This document shows, in pieces, positions 11,351 through 23,300 of a DNA stretch of 64,000 nucleotides. The notes below the pieces were generated by a model. The model saw only the letters and a list, made by a program, of their open reading frames with translations. It did no database searches and was not told where the DNA came from. Position numbers and translations under genes: made by a program. How positions within the stretch are numbered: the first letter of the stretch is position 1; each line of letters starts with the position of its first letter. Source of the stretch: Chionoecetes opilio (taxonomy: Eukaryota > Arthropoda > Malacostraca > Decapoda > Majidae); NCBI GenBank assembly GCA_016584305.1, contig JACEEZ010020250.1, forward strand, positions 115,001-179,000, in the 5' to 3' direction.

Positions 11351-11640
11351 TGTGTTAGGGTTTTTAATATTATTTTACTTCGGTCATTATCAATACTGTT
11401 TCTATCATTTTAATTATTGTTATCATTACTATTTTACTTCGATCATTATCAATATTGTTATTATCATAATAATTATTGTTTTCAATATTAATGACATTTT
11501 GAATATTATCGCATATTTCTTAAGTATGATTATGATTACTTATTGATTTTCATTATTATTTTTATTATAATTATTATTATTAGTGCTATCATTAAAAACT
11601 GGTGACAAAGGAGACACGAGCTGGGAAGAGAGTACAATAT
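11351..11640. other. AT-rich low-complexity interval
   Basis: Degenerate ATT/TTAT trinucleotide-like sequence (TATCATTATTAT-type runs, with ACTTCGGTCATTATCAATA and ACTTCGATCATTATCAATA about 60 bp apart). No gene seen. Confidence 0.6.
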
Positions 11641-11650
11641 TCCTTATGGT

Positions 11651-12760
11651 TCAGTCCCACTTACCCGGACTAGGCCCCGGACTACCCCGGACCGTCCGTC
11701 CGAGGACATCCTGGGTGTTCCGTGGGTCGTCCTTGAATGTCCGGGATGTTCCGGGACTCGTCCGTAGCTCATCCGTGGAATTTGGCCAAAATCCGGGACG
11801 CTCCGGGGCTGTCCGGGCTCGGTCACGGAAGTTTTAAAATGTTTAAAACATCCGGGGTGATCCAGGGAGTAAAGCAGTCGGGACTATAATCGCCTCGTCC
11901 GGGTGTAAACCTCGGCTCGTCCTGGGAACTCCGTGAGTTGTCCGTGGGTCATTCAGTAACGTCCGGGGCAAAAACTAATAACTAGCATGCGTCTAAATTA
12001 TTGTACTAAGTATGTAAAAGAAGAGGAAGAGGATGAGATCGTGGAAAAGTATTAGTAAGAAAAATGCATGTATGTAGTTAGTTAAGTAAAGGAGGAAGGA
12101 AAAATATTGGGGACTAGAAAATGGGAGCTTGAGCCAATAGTAATGAGTCACTGTTGGTTGGTAGCTAAAGAAAGATCTAATAAGGAATAATATTTTGTAA
12201 CTGAGATAAAAAGGGGAATATTTGATCATTTAGGATGGAGTTAGGGACGGGCTTAGACAGGATGGTCGGGGTCGGTCCGTGGCTCGTCCGGGTCTAAACC
12301 GTAGCTCATCCGGGGCAGTCCGTGGGTAGTCCGGGGCTACCTCGGGGTTCATCCTTGGCACATCCTTGGTTCATCCGGGGCTCATCCGGGAGCATCCGTG
12401 GGTCGTCCGGTACGGTCCGTGGCTCGTCCGGTACGATCCGGGACTAATCCGGGTTGGTCCGGGTCGGTCCGTGGCTCCTCCGGGGCTCGTCCGGGGCTCG
12501 TCCGGGTGTACACCTTGGCTCATCCGGGGCAGTCCGTGGGAAGTCCGTGGTCATCCGGGCCATTCCGTGGGTAGTCCGGGGTCAGCAGGGGCAGTCCGGG
12601 GCTCGTCCAGGGCTCGTCCGGGGGTAGTCCGGGAAAGTGGGACCGCAACACGTTTTCGCAAATTTCTCCATTTTTCCCTGGACAGTCCGGGGTTTTCCGG
12701 GGTCGTCCGGGGAGTTTCGTCCGGGGGTAGTCCGAGCCCCAGTCCGGGTAGGTGGGACCG
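11651..12760. mobile_element. TIR element with GTCCGGGG subterminal repeats, 1.1 kb
   Basis: The left terminus AGTCCCACTTACCCGGAC (11653-11670) and the reverse complement of the right terminus (GGTCCCACCTACCCGGAC, ending near 12759) match for about 30 bp, including the inner CGGACTA. Between them lie two blocks (11661-11970 and 12255-12745) of degenerate GTCCGGGG/CTCGTCCG words around a 280-bp AT-rich core. A second terminus-like copy (GTCCGGGAAAGTGGGACCG, 12628-12646) suggests an internal end or an older nested boundary. No transposase; target duplication unclear. Confidence 0.65.
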
Positions 12761-12832
12761 ACCCTTTACTAGTTCCGCCTATACTTGGCTTCATCAGAGG
12801 AATACGGCTTATTCGTTTTCGTTTTCGAGGAT

Positions 12833-13220
12833 TTAGACAGTTGGGGGGAAAGAAAACCTAGGAAGAAGTGAAAAGGAAAGAATAAAATTAAAATAGCTAA
12901 AAGGAGAACAGATGACTAGCTAGACCGTCCTGCTAAACATTTAAATTTGTGTGTTAAGGGTTTATTTAGTAGTGTATCAATTATTAGTTTGAAGGGTTTT
13001 CAATTAACTACTGCTTCCACCTCAACAACAACCATCGCCACCACCGTCAGAAACATATAAACCCACTTCCTGTAGAACTGTATTTGTTTAATCACATATT
13101 AGAGATAAGTAAGGAAACACAAATATAACTTTATTGTCATTACATATCAAACATAAATAACGAGACACAGGGAAAACGATATTTGTCTAATGATACATCA
13201 CTAATGAATAACGAGACAAA
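12833..13220 (+). repeat. dispersed repeat R2, copy 1
   Basis: Aligns with 19672-20060 over almost 400 bp. Shared words include AGGAGAACA, TGTTAAACATT-type junctions, CACCATCGCCA, GAAACATAT and ATTTGTTTAATC. No coding capacity; class unknown. Confidence 0.7.
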
Positions 13221-13261
13221 AAATGTTTATGAATAATATATAGTTAATTTTTACAATTCAG

Positions 13262-14520
13262 ATTCACGCCACACGCATGAACAGACTGTACTGCTTCATC
13301 TAGTAAGTCTCCAAACACCTGGACCTTGGTCTTGAGCCAGGAGACCTCAAGTCCCAAAGGCTTTGCCCCCTCGTGCAGCGCCTCGAGAGCCATCACCAGG
13401 ACCTCCAGCGACTCAGCAAAGATTACTGCATCATCGGCAAAAGCAAGATCAGTGATCTTGGTGTTGCCGATGGATGCTCCACAATCACTTTGATCTACAA
13501 CCTTGGCCAATACCCAGTCCTACAAGCGTTGAAAAGTGATGGGGCAAGGACGCACCCTTGCCTCACCCTGTATTCACAGGAAAGAAGCTGGATACCCCTC
13601 CCCCAACTCTTCACAGCACCTCCAGTCCCAGAATACAGACCAGTTATAAAATCAATAGTCCTTGCAGGAATCCCTTGAAGTCGCAGAAGATCCCAGAGTG
13701 ACTCACGATGCACGGTCAAACGCCTTCCTTGAGATCAACATAGGCTGCAAGCATCCCCTGTCGAAACTCAAGTCGGCGTTCCACCAGGACACGAAGCGCT
13801 AGGATACGGTCCGTTTTGACTTACCAGGCCTCCCCAACTCCTGAGGTCTCTGTGCTTCCCCAGATGACTGCGAATTGGTGCCCAGCAATAGATGGGCAAG
13901 CACCTTGCCTGGTACGCTGAGCAGTGTAATACCGCGGTAATTGTTGCAGTCCTGAGGTCCCCTTTTCCCCTTTCCAGCTAGGAACGACCAGCCCCCTTTT
14001 CCAGTCAGGAGAAAGGTACCCCGATTGCCACACGGCAGTCAAGACAGCATGCAACCCACGGATCATGTCCTCACCCCCAGCTTTGAGAGCTCCGCACTGA
14101 TATTACAAACACCCAGCTGCCTTTCCCCCCTTCAACTTTGCCTACAGCCTCTCTGACTTCGTCAAGAGAGGGTGCGGTTTCGTCAAAGGAAGGATCGGCA
14201 TCCACTGCCTGTAACCCCGTGGTGTGAAGTGCTCAGTTGGAGGGTCCACCGGAACAACTGCCCCCAAAATACTCAGCCCAACGAGCCATCTGCCCATCCA
14301 TTTCCGACACAAGGCGCCCATCTGCTGTTCGAATAGCACTCGCCCGAGAAGGAGATTTGGAACGGACCTTCTTCAGGGCTCGGTAGGCGGGTCGGAGGTC
14401 ATTAGCGTTCAAATGACCCTCAACATCCTCAGCGAGACTCCTGACATACCTCTCCTTGTCTCTCCTCAGGAGGGATCGTATAGCTCTTTGCTCGGTCGAT
14501 AAAATGAGCTTTACCTTGCA
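13262..14520 (-). pseudogene. LINE L-B reverse transcriptase, decayed
   Basis: On the minus strand, pieces of the same reverse transcriptase as at 7.3 kb follow in order across several frames. The linker before the RT domain is at 14540-14233 (LLRRDKERYVRSLAEDVEG). The N-terminal RT block follows at about 14200-13820 (MIRGLHAVLTAVWQSG). The palm is at 13719-13244, including ITDLAFADDAVIFAES (about 13470-13425). It stops abruptly near 13262 inside the coding sequence, so the 3' end is missing, which is unlike target-primed truncation. Several frameshifts and small deletions mark it as old. Confidence 0.85.
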
Positions 14521-14911
14521 TCCTCTAAATTCTTGGTGCATTCATTACCGAATAGTGAATCAACATCATCGTCTGTTTTTGTGAGGACTATATATAGATC
14601 CATCACTTACCTCAAAGATCTTACTTGCGTATATTAAACGTTGAGAAAGAATTATCAGCAGCTGCACTTTATTAATTTGAACTCGTTTTATTTTATCTCG
14701 CGCCATCCTATCATTTTATCTTTATTGTCTTATGTCGATAGAAAATGTATAGGAAAGTTTGCTATAGGGGCCCGATCATGAATATACCGTCACGATTCGG
14801 TCTCATGTCAGCTTTAGGGTAGTTATGCGGCCGGAAAAGAAAATATAGGAAAATATAAAAGTCCCGCAAGACACAGGAACGGGCCAGTGCCAAATAGAGG
14901 CCCTCGGCTCG
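14521..14911. other. no gene recognised
   Basis: AT-rich, no tandem repeat or TE hallmark visible. Confidence 0.4.
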
Positions 14912-15756
14912 TACACTGTTAGAAAAGAAGGGTAGAAAAAGGTTAGAAAAAGGGTGTTTGTAGTGAGCAGATACTGCAACCCTTTTTCTACCCTTACAAA
15001 TATACCCTTTTTGGAGCGACGCAAATATACCCTATTTCAATACTAAATATACCCTTTCGGAGCAACGCAAATATACCCTTTTGAAACCCCAAATATACCC
15101 TTTTGGAGCGACGCAAATATACCTTTTTCCAACCGCAAATATACCCTTTTGAAACCCCAAATATACCCATATAAAAAACGAAAATTTAATCCATTGAAAC
15201 CCCAAATTCCCTTTTCCAACCGCAAAAAACCCTTTTTTAAACCCACAAATATAGCCTATTTAAACCCCCCAAACCCCCCATTGCCATGATTTTAAATTAT
15301 ACAATGAAAAATGATCTCGTTTTTTTGTTTTAGGGGTTTTTTTGGTTTTTGTAAAGGTTTAGGTACAAATTTTTTGGAAAAAAACTTAACTAATAAAAAA
15401 ATTGATTAATGAAAATTCAGTAATTTTGCAATGGGGGTTTTTTACAAAATATTTAATAAAAATTTAAATAAAAAATAACATGTACAAAAAGGAATAAAAA
15501 GGTACCTTATTGGGGAAGCCTCTCATTACTTATAACGGGCAGTTTTTAAATTGTGGAGTATTTGAAAATGTCATGTATTTTAAAAGTAACCCTTTTTAAG
15601 CGGCTTTTACAGGGCATTTAAAGGGAAACCCGCATTAGTGGATGACAAATCTTTATGCAAGATCATTTTCTTCTAAAAATCTTTACCAAAATTATATATA
15701 TGAAGGATAGTGGTGTGCTGGGGGTCAGGTGTACATGGTGGGTTAGGGTTAAAAGT

Positions 15757-15900
15757 GGTTTCTCTCTCTCTCTTCCCCCTCCTCTCTCTCTTGCCCCCCC
15801 TTTTCTCTCTCTCCTCCTCCCCTCTCTCTCTCCCTCCTCTCTTTTCTCCTCTCCCCCCTCTCTCTCCCCTCTCTCTCTCTCTCTCTCTCTTCTCCCCCCC
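15757..15900. repeat. CT-rich microsatellite
   Basis: Interrupted CT/CCCT tract followed by a short CA run to 15945, inside the 14912-16947 element. Confidence 0.9.
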
Positions 15901-16039
15901 CCCACACACACACCACACACACAACACACAAAAAAACACACACACCCCGTATTTCTAAAACCTCAGACTCCTATTGATCCCTAAAGGTTTTTTTTTTTTT
16001 TTTGCAATTGCAGTTAACTAAAAAAAAGGGTTAAAAAAG

Positions 16040-16041
<2 letters not shown>

Positions 16042-16073
<32 letters not shown>

Positions 16074-16245
16074 CTCTCTCTCTTCTCTCTCTCTCTCTCC
16101 TCTCTTCTCTCTCTCCTCTCTCCTCTTTCCTCTTCTCCTCTCTCTCTCCCTTTTCTCTCTCTGTCTCTCTTCTCTCTTCCTCTCTCTCTCCTCTCTTCTC
16201 CCTCTCTCTCTCCTCCTCTCTCTCCCTCTCTTTTCCTCTCTCTAC
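16042..16245. repeat. CT-rich microsatellite
   Basis: Interrupted CT/CTT tract ending in a T run near 16258, inside the same element. Confidence 0.9.
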
Positions 16246-17554
16246 TTTTTTTTTTTTTTATTCGGTTCAAAAAAAATTTAAAGGGGCTACAGGGGTGGTG
16301 GTGGGGGTGGGAAAAAAGAGAAAAGCACTGAATATAGGGAACTGAAAAATTATTATTATTTGGGGGGCTGCTAGCTATTCATGATTATAAATATCCACAC
16401 ATTAAAATTTATTTTCCAAGTTTGTAACAAAAACATATCACCATTTGCCCCAAAAAAATGTTCTATCCCGTACTTATAATTTTAAAAAATTTGCTATGGT
16501 GACAAAAATCCCTTAATCAACCTTTTGCAAAAACCCTTTTCAAATAATCGTCTTGCTACATATCACCCCTGATAGGACGTAACGCTTGGTTTTTAAAGAA
16601 TTATCAAAAATGCAACATTTATAGTCCATTTCGTAAGTTTTTTAACAAAAAACATACTCACTTTTTAAAAAGACAAATTTATTTTCCCTTACTTTTAATT
16701 TTAATGATTTAGCCATGGACAAAATTAAAATTTTCAAACCCCTGACATTATACCCTTTTACAACCCTTCTTCAGCTGACAAATATACCCTTTCTCAACTC
16801 TCTCGTCTAAAAAGGGTAGATAGAGGGTAGACGAGGGGTATAACCGGCAGCATCTACCCTTCAGCCTGGACATAGGGTATAAAAAGGGTAGTGATGGTGC
16901 GATGTAACAGTTCTACCCTTAATATACCCCTCATTTCTGAGAGTGTAGGGAAGTCCCTCGAACGCCGTGGAGGCACCAAATGGCGTGGCCCAAACCGGTT
17001 AGCAGGTTGAAGTCCTTCTCTTTAATGGTGTGGCTAAACACTAGAGATGGGCATCGCAATTTTTTTTCCAATTCCGCAATCGCAATTCCGCAATTCCGAC
17101 CTGCACCAGTCCGCAATCGTAATTCCGCAATTTTTTTCAGATAGGCCTTTTCGCAATCGCAATTCCGCAATTCCGCAATTCCGCAAACAAATTTTGACAC
17201 CTACAATTAAAACAAAAAAATGTCTATACTCTTAAACACCTACAATTAAAACAAAAAATGTCGCAAGACTTTTTATTAGTGTTTATTTTTAATACTTCTG
17301 TATTCCTATTGTTTCTGTCTATACTTGTTACTTGTCATTCACAATTAAGTCTTTGTCTCTTTTAGTGTTTTTCTTTACTTTTACACTTCACAGTCTACTG
17401 GCTAGTAATCACTAGGTGACTAGGGTTTCTATATGAAAGAGGGTAACGCCATTCATAGGCCCTATGTTAAACGCTACTGGGCGCCATCTTAGCGCCAGGG
17501 CCTCTTCGTTCACCCAAGACCCGGGGAAGTTCTCAAGGCATGACCCCGCAGTAT

Positions 17555-17850
17555 ATCATGTTATACATATATAAAGGATATACTGTTATCTTCGGAAATG
17601 TTTGTTCTATAAGATTATCACATAAAACACAGTAAAACACATTAGATAAAGGCCATTATGAGACTCTGAAGAAATATGCATGAACTTAAAATTCACTTAA
17701 ACGCATCGTCATGTAAAACTTTGTGGGACAACATATTACATGAAAGATATCAATAGATGCAGAATTGTATTAGCTTTCCATTGATATATTTCGTTTTCTG
17801 ATAAATGCAGTAGTACCTTGCAAAAATGAGCGTTAACTAAATAAATCGCC
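17555..17850 (+). repeat. dispersed repeat R1, copy 4
   Basis: The uninterrupted copy, from about TATATCATGTTATAC to GAGCGTTAACTAAATAAATC, used to define the family. It lies inside the hAT-type element. Confidence 0.8.
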
Positions 17851-17961
17851 GCGCAGGCCGCTCTCTGTGATGACTGTGTTCACAAATAATCGAATATATA
17901 TTGGATATATATCGCCTTTTATAAAGCCTTAATAACAATTTTCTATGTTTTAACTTTTAAC

Positions 17962-18090
17962 TAGTAAATTAAAGGATAATTTATAGTTTCACCCAACCAA
18001 CGATTTTCTGATGCGCCTTATGTATATAATAAGGCGCATCAGAAAATCGTTGGTTGGGTGAAACTATAAATTGACCAAATTAAATTTACT
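17962..18090. repeat. hairpin 1: perfect 40-bp arms
   Basis: 17981-18020 is the exact reverse complement of 18030-18069, with a 9-nt loop (TGTATATAA). Weaker pairing continues outward (AGTAAATT... against ...AAATTTACT) to about 17962 and 18090. Confidence 0.95.
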
Positions 18091-18392
18091 AAATACTCAG
18101 TAGATAAGGAATAACTTACTTGTCCAAGTGACTCAAGTTAGCTAGAAGCTTCTCGTCACCTGTTTCCTGGCCCTGCCTGCTCTCACGCTCAGTGCTCTGG
18201 CTGAGGGGTTGAGTGCTGGGGAGATCATCCTGAGCCTCCAAGTCACTTTTGACACAATCCCCACTTCTAACTAACACTATCAGTATCCAGTGTATCCACA
18301 CTCCTACTCCTACTCCTAGGCGACGGAGATGGCGACACAAACTTGTCCATTCTGGTTAAATTTGCAAATTTTCAGAAGCAAAAATAGACTTA

Positions 18393-18621
18393 ATAAACCG
18401 CGTTTAGTAAAGAAACGGCTATTTTTGCTTCTGTCTAATTTGTAATTTCAGTAATTTCAAATTTGTTTTATATTCTGCAGATTGTGCTCATATAACTAGC
18501 GTTTACTAAACGCTAATTATATGAGCACAATCTGCAAAATATAAGACAAATTTGAAATTACTGAAATTACAAATTAGACAGAAGCAAAAATAGCCATTTA
18601 TTTTACTAAACGCCGTTTATT
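18393..18621. repeat. hairpin 2: arms of about 110 bp
   Basis: Left arm 18393-18504 and right arm 18507-18621 pair almost perfectly (GACAGAAGCAAAAATAG near 18577-18593 against CTATTTTTGCTTCTGTC near 18419-18435, and AGATTGTGCTCATATAA against its complement). The loop is essentially absent. CAGAAGCAAAAATAG also occurs at 18373, giving an alternative smaller fold. Confidence 0.9.
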
Positions 18622-18654
18622 AAGCCTATTGTTATCCTATATATAAGTTAATAA

Positions 18655-18742
18655 ACCCGTTTATTAACCGCAATAGACACTGGTTAGTGGTTACTAACCA
18701 CTAACCACTGCCAGTAACCAGTGTCTATTGTCTAATTTGTGC
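18655..18742. repeat. hairpin 3: 16-bp arms with paired interior
   Basis: CAATAGACACTGGTTA (18671-18686) is complementary to TAACCAGTGTCTATTG (18715-18730), and the interior GTGGTTACTAACCAC pairs with itself. AATAAACCCGTTTATT next to it repeats the GTTTA/TAAAC theme of hairpin 2. Confidence 0.85.
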
Positions 18743-19495
18743 AATCTTAGTACTTCACTAACACAACAACAGTATATGTAGGATAAATCAGTAATCACAC
18801 ACACGGCCAGCGTAGTGAGCGTAAACGCTCTCAATCTCAAGTCCCAGAACGCACTGACTGAGTGAGTGACTGTGCTACACTACTACAACACTAGCTAGCG
18901 ATGCTTGGACGATGCCTGCTTGGTTTTGGTACGAAGACCGTTTTTTCTCGCAATTGAAAACTGATTGGTTTCTGCGACAAAAACACAACAAGCTTGGTAG
19001 GGGCCGAAATAATAATCAGTCCAAAACATTGCAAACAATATCACAGAGCAGTATAACACACATTTCAGCAAGTGTTATTGGAGTGGTCTTCGTAATCCTA
19101 GACGGTGCTTGGACGACAAAAACACGGCTCATTGGCAGTTGGCAGTGTCGTCTCCACCATATTTGGTGGGAACTTATGTTCACGCGGGCACTGGCCATTT
19201 TGAAGATGGTGATCGTCACAATTATTGCGATTGCGTTTCAAAATTTTGGCGGTCCGCAACCCGCAATTCCGCATTTTTTTCAGGCATCCGTAATTGCGCA
19301 GTTCCGCAACCGAATTACCCATTCCACAAGTTATTGCGATTGCGCTTTAAAATTTTGGCGGTCCGCAATTCGCAATTCCGCAACTTTTTCAGGCATCTGT
19401 AATTGCGCAATTCCGCAACCGAATTACCGTTCCGCAAGTTCCGGAATTGCGAAATTGCGGACAAAAATTGCGGAATACCCACCTCTGCTAAGCAC

Positions 19496-19671
19496 TATGT
19501 ATCGGCAAGGCCGAATAAATAGACAGCAGCAATAGTTTACTGTACAGAGCAGCTCAGCGACCCGAGAGGCGAGCTGGTGTACGTAGAATTGAGGTGAGAG
19601 CGAGTGCCCGAGAACCTTCCGCTGCGGCTGCCGGTGAGTGAGTCATTCGGCTCACTTCGCTTCGCTTCAAG
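19496..19671. other. unassigned interval
   Basis: Short GC-moderate stretch between the hAT-type element and R2 copy 2; nothing recognised. Confidence 0.4.
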
Positions 19672-20060
19672 TGTTGATGGACAGTTGAAGGGAAATAAGT
19701 GCTAGGAAGAAGTTAAAATGGAAGGGAAAAAATGAAAATAAGTAAGAGGAGAACAAAAGACGGGCTGGCCGTCTTGTTAAACATTGAGATTTGTGTACTT
19801 AAGCAAGTGTTTATTTTGTAAATAATCAATTATGTTTTTGAATGGATTTCAATGAACTACTGATTCAACCTCACCAACCACCATCGCCAAACGTCGGAAA
19901 CATATGAACCAACATCCTATAAAGCTATATTTGTTTAATCCCATATCAAAGATAAATAGGGATAAACACATTTAACTTTGTTGTCTAATTACATATCCAA
20001 GATAAATAAGGAGACACTATAATATTTTGTATTTGTATAATCATTCACCATAAATAAAGA
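19672..20060 (+). repeat. dispersed repeat R2, copy 2
   Basis: Second copy of the repeat at 12833-13220, same orientation, ending just before the split jockey-like LINE. Confidence 0.7.
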
Positions 20061-20102
20061 AGAAAACAATAAATAATACATTTGAGCAAATAATAAGTAA
20101 TA

Positions 20103-20303
20103 GTATGCAGACGGACATTGTTCTTCTCCTAAATATATCAATAGTGGTGTTCCCCAGGGTTCTGTCCTATCATCCACTCTTTTTAATTTATTCATTTATG
20201 ATCTTCTAGGTATAACTCATAACCCCTATCCACTCCTACGCTGATGATTCTACCCTGCATTTTTCAACGTCGTTTATTAGACGTCCAACTCAACAGGAAC
20301 TAA
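20103..20303 (+). pseudogene. jockey-like LINE (L-C) reverse transcriptase, 5' part
   Basis: Encodes the palm region: SGVPQGSVLS followed, after a frame change, by SYADDSTLHFS-like sequence carrying the catalytic YADD (about 20236-20255). It is interrupted at 20303 by element A and resumes at 26013. Upstream coding is missing. Confidence 0.8.
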
Positions 20304-23300
20304 TAGTGGAGCGGCCAAGAGCCAAAAATTTAGCTTGACCCCCTCCACACTTTAGAACAAGGCAAATTAGGTATCGTTGGATTCGTTATGATGTCTACTT
20401 TGGGAAAAACGATGTTTTACAGTCAGATTCTAATTCAAACATTGCCATTTAACCTATTTAAACCATTTCACCCATACCAAATTGAGATTATTTGAATATC
20501 TTAAAAAAATTAATTTTGGCACTTATAAAGATTGAAAACTTGGTAAGATCACATTAATTCCTTTCTGCTAAGTACACTCTCACAATATATGGGGTTGAAA
20601 CCCACTTTAATGGTGTTTTGGACCCCCAAATACCCCAAAATTAGAGGTTCTACCCATTTCTTGGCCATTTTTGATTCGTACTTTGTCTTCAGTTATACAA
20701 AGAAACCCTTGCGCAAAACGTTACACTCATTGTTACTTTATCACTTTCTAATAGTGTATGTTTTTTTCCTTGCAGGTTGAAGAAAGTATGGAACCATCAG
20801 AAGAACCCACTCAGAAGAGGAGAAGAACGAGTCTTTGCGAATGCTGCGTATTTTGCGAGACTTCATTATTAAAAACCAAAGCTGATAACCCAGTTGTCCA
20901 GAATCCTGGAGTCGAAGGATTGAAATCCATTCTGAAAGCTTCGTAAAGATGGTGTTTGATCGGCTGTTTCCAGTGAAAAACGACATCCTAAAAGGAGATA
21001 CTGTTATCAAATTCCACCAAAAGTGCAGAGCAAATTATACGAACAAGAGGAATATCCAGATAGCCCAAAGAAACACTGGTACATGTGCTGACGCTGACGA
21101 TGGCGCAACAGGTAGTGGGCCTACGGTTGGACTGTCTCGTCTCCGGCGATATTACACGTCGCAATTTGACATTCGATCAGGCTGTTTCATATGTGGGAAA
21201 TCACATAGCTGGAAGGAGAAATTGTCGAACGTCTCAACTGGGACGGGGTCCACCACACGGCAAAGAGTGCTAGATGCAGCCATTCAGAGAAACGACTATG
21301 AGATTCAAATGCGAATGCTGTCAAACACTGACTTGTTTGCAATGGATGCAAAATATCATCGCTCTTGCTATTCACATTACATCTCGCTTACCAATATTAA
21401 AGCTGTTAGTGCTAGGGCTAAGGTTAATAAATCTGACAATGCGTGTACTTTCAAAAGTTTGTGTAAGGAGATTGAAGAGACTGTCCTGTCCAAAACCACC
21501 CTCTATCACAACCTTGTCTGTCCTGAATGAACGATTGGTCGCTATATCAGCGAGGTCAACTCTAAAACCAACGAGTCTTGTACTACATGGGATTAAAGGA
21601 GAAATTACAGAAGCATTTCGGAGACAGGATTTCATTCACGTCCAGCCGGGGAAGTCTGATCTTGTATGCTCAGGGGATATCACAGTTGCCGAGGCCTTAA
21701 AAACACGTTGGGAGGCTACAAGTGCATGTAAATGAAATTGGTGAATGTGAACTCGAATCCTCTGATGATGTCAATTCAGAAGAGGACGCTGTTGTCTTGC
21801 AAAAGGCAGCTGGTATCATCAGGAAATGTATCGGTGACATTACATTTCAATCGATCGTTATGATTCTAGTGGGAATATGGAGACAAAAATGTGCAAAGAC
21901 TTTGTTCCGAATCCTTTGTATGATATCGTTGCATGGTGTACTTCAAAAAAGATTTTGGGACAGCGCTACAAGCTATGAATCTGAGACTCAAGGGGAAAAA
22001 CATTGAAATGAGAGTTCTTGCAATTTTGTCACAACATGTTTTTCTCTATTTTTGTAAAATCCATACACCAATAACATTTGGTTTAGGTGTCAAGCTGCAC
22101 CACGACCATGGTAGTCGAGAACTGATAGTGTCCTCTCTTAGACACAGCCATACCTTTGATGAAGTGCGTAGATTCCTCACTGCCATTGCTTTGGACCAGC
22201 TGTAAACCAAGTCTGACGTAATATACCACGTGACATTTCTGTCTATGACCTGAGAATGTTATTAAGCCCACTGTTGATGCCGCAATTGACAATTTCGATC
22301 AAAATGAACAGACAATAAACGGAAAGAACACTACACATTCAATGGCTGTGGTGTTGTACCCAAAGGTCTCCTAGGCCAGAAGAAACCCCTTGCATTCTAA
22401 GATCAAAAACCTTAAAACCCTAGATGCACAGAGCTGTGATGAGATGGAAATCAAACGCTACAACAAACCCCATACTAAACCAGAACCATGTGGTGAAATG
22501 GGAAGTCAAAGAACTGGATAGTCTGCTAGTGATGTGGTACTAAAAGACTTGATTTGGGAAATGGCCCGTGAAAGTCTCCCTGAAACCTCACGTTTTCCCG
22601 GCTGGTGGGATTCAACTCTCTATTTTAGCGAGAGAGAAATTCCACTGACTCGAATGGTATCTCCCATTCATTAATGCGCCCCCCTCTGACTTCTCTACAT
22701 CTACACGACTTTGCTGAAATTGGTTGAAATTGAAAAATGCAGTGGGACAAGAACATGTTCTGGTCACTGCTGACCTGGCAATTTTATAGCAAGGCGAACA
22801 GATTCTCTGGACTGAGAATCCCTGCTGGTCGAGTGACGATGAGGCTTGGTGGGATGCATCTCACTATGGCTTTCATAGCCAGTATAGGGAAGCTGTTTAG
22901 TGATGGTGGTCTCCACAACATGCTGACAGTATCTGAAGTGTATGCTCATGCATCCGTGAGTTTGATGTTGCAAGGGAAGCAGTAAGCCAGAGGTCTAAGA
23001 GGAATCAGATTGGTACACGAAGCACTGTTTCACTTGTTTCTATCAGCTGCCGAAACCTTTGCAATGAAAAACAAGTTGCCCTGGTTGGATGATGAGACCA
23101 CGCACTTAATTGCAGATCTAGAGAATACCTTCAAAATGCAATCCCCGGAAGCCTGCACTGCTGTGTGTCAGGAGATTGAAATGCGGCTTGTCATCCTCTC
23201 TTCTCAGTACAATGAAGAAGTTCAAAGACACAGGAAGAGAACAATCAGCAACATTCCGTTACTGGATTAGCTTTCTGGATGCTGGTGACACCCTCTTGAA

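Larger units (their letters stand above)
14912..16947. mobile_element. TIR element rich in AAATATACCCTTTT repeats, 2.0 kb
   Basis: The left end TACACTGTTAGAAAAGAAGG (14912) and, on the opposite strand, the right end TACACTCTCAGAAATGAGGG (16947) form an imperfect terminal inverted repeat of about 25 bp followed by GGGTA words. The left subterminal region (14980-15260) repeats AAATATACCCTTTT with spacers GGAGCGACGC and GAAACCCC; the right one (16745-16930) has the same words on both strands. The interior holds AT-rich filler, two CT tracts (15757-15900 and 16042-16245) and a diverged direct repeat (about 16415-16510 and 16628-16725). No transposase is seen and no target duplication is evident. 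Confidence 0.6.
17042..19487. mobile_element. hAT-type non-autonomous element, 2.45 kb, with 8-bp duplication
   Basis: Termini TAGAGATGGGCATCGCAATT (17042) and, on the other strand, CAGAGGTGGGTATTCCGCAA (19487) fit hAT-style ends. The flanks CTAAACAC (17034-17041) and CTAAGCAC (19488-19495) are an 8-bp target duplication with one mismatch. Both subterminal zones (17042-17200 and 19215-19480) are dense in GCAATTCCGC-type words on either strand, the arrangement typical of hAT subterminal transposase sites. The interior has an R1 copy and three hairpins. No transposase is found. Confidence 0.85.

Noticed and set aside
11583..12861. Open frames with repeated SG/RPG/VRG words
   Set aside because: Products of the GTCCGGGG repeat; no domain.
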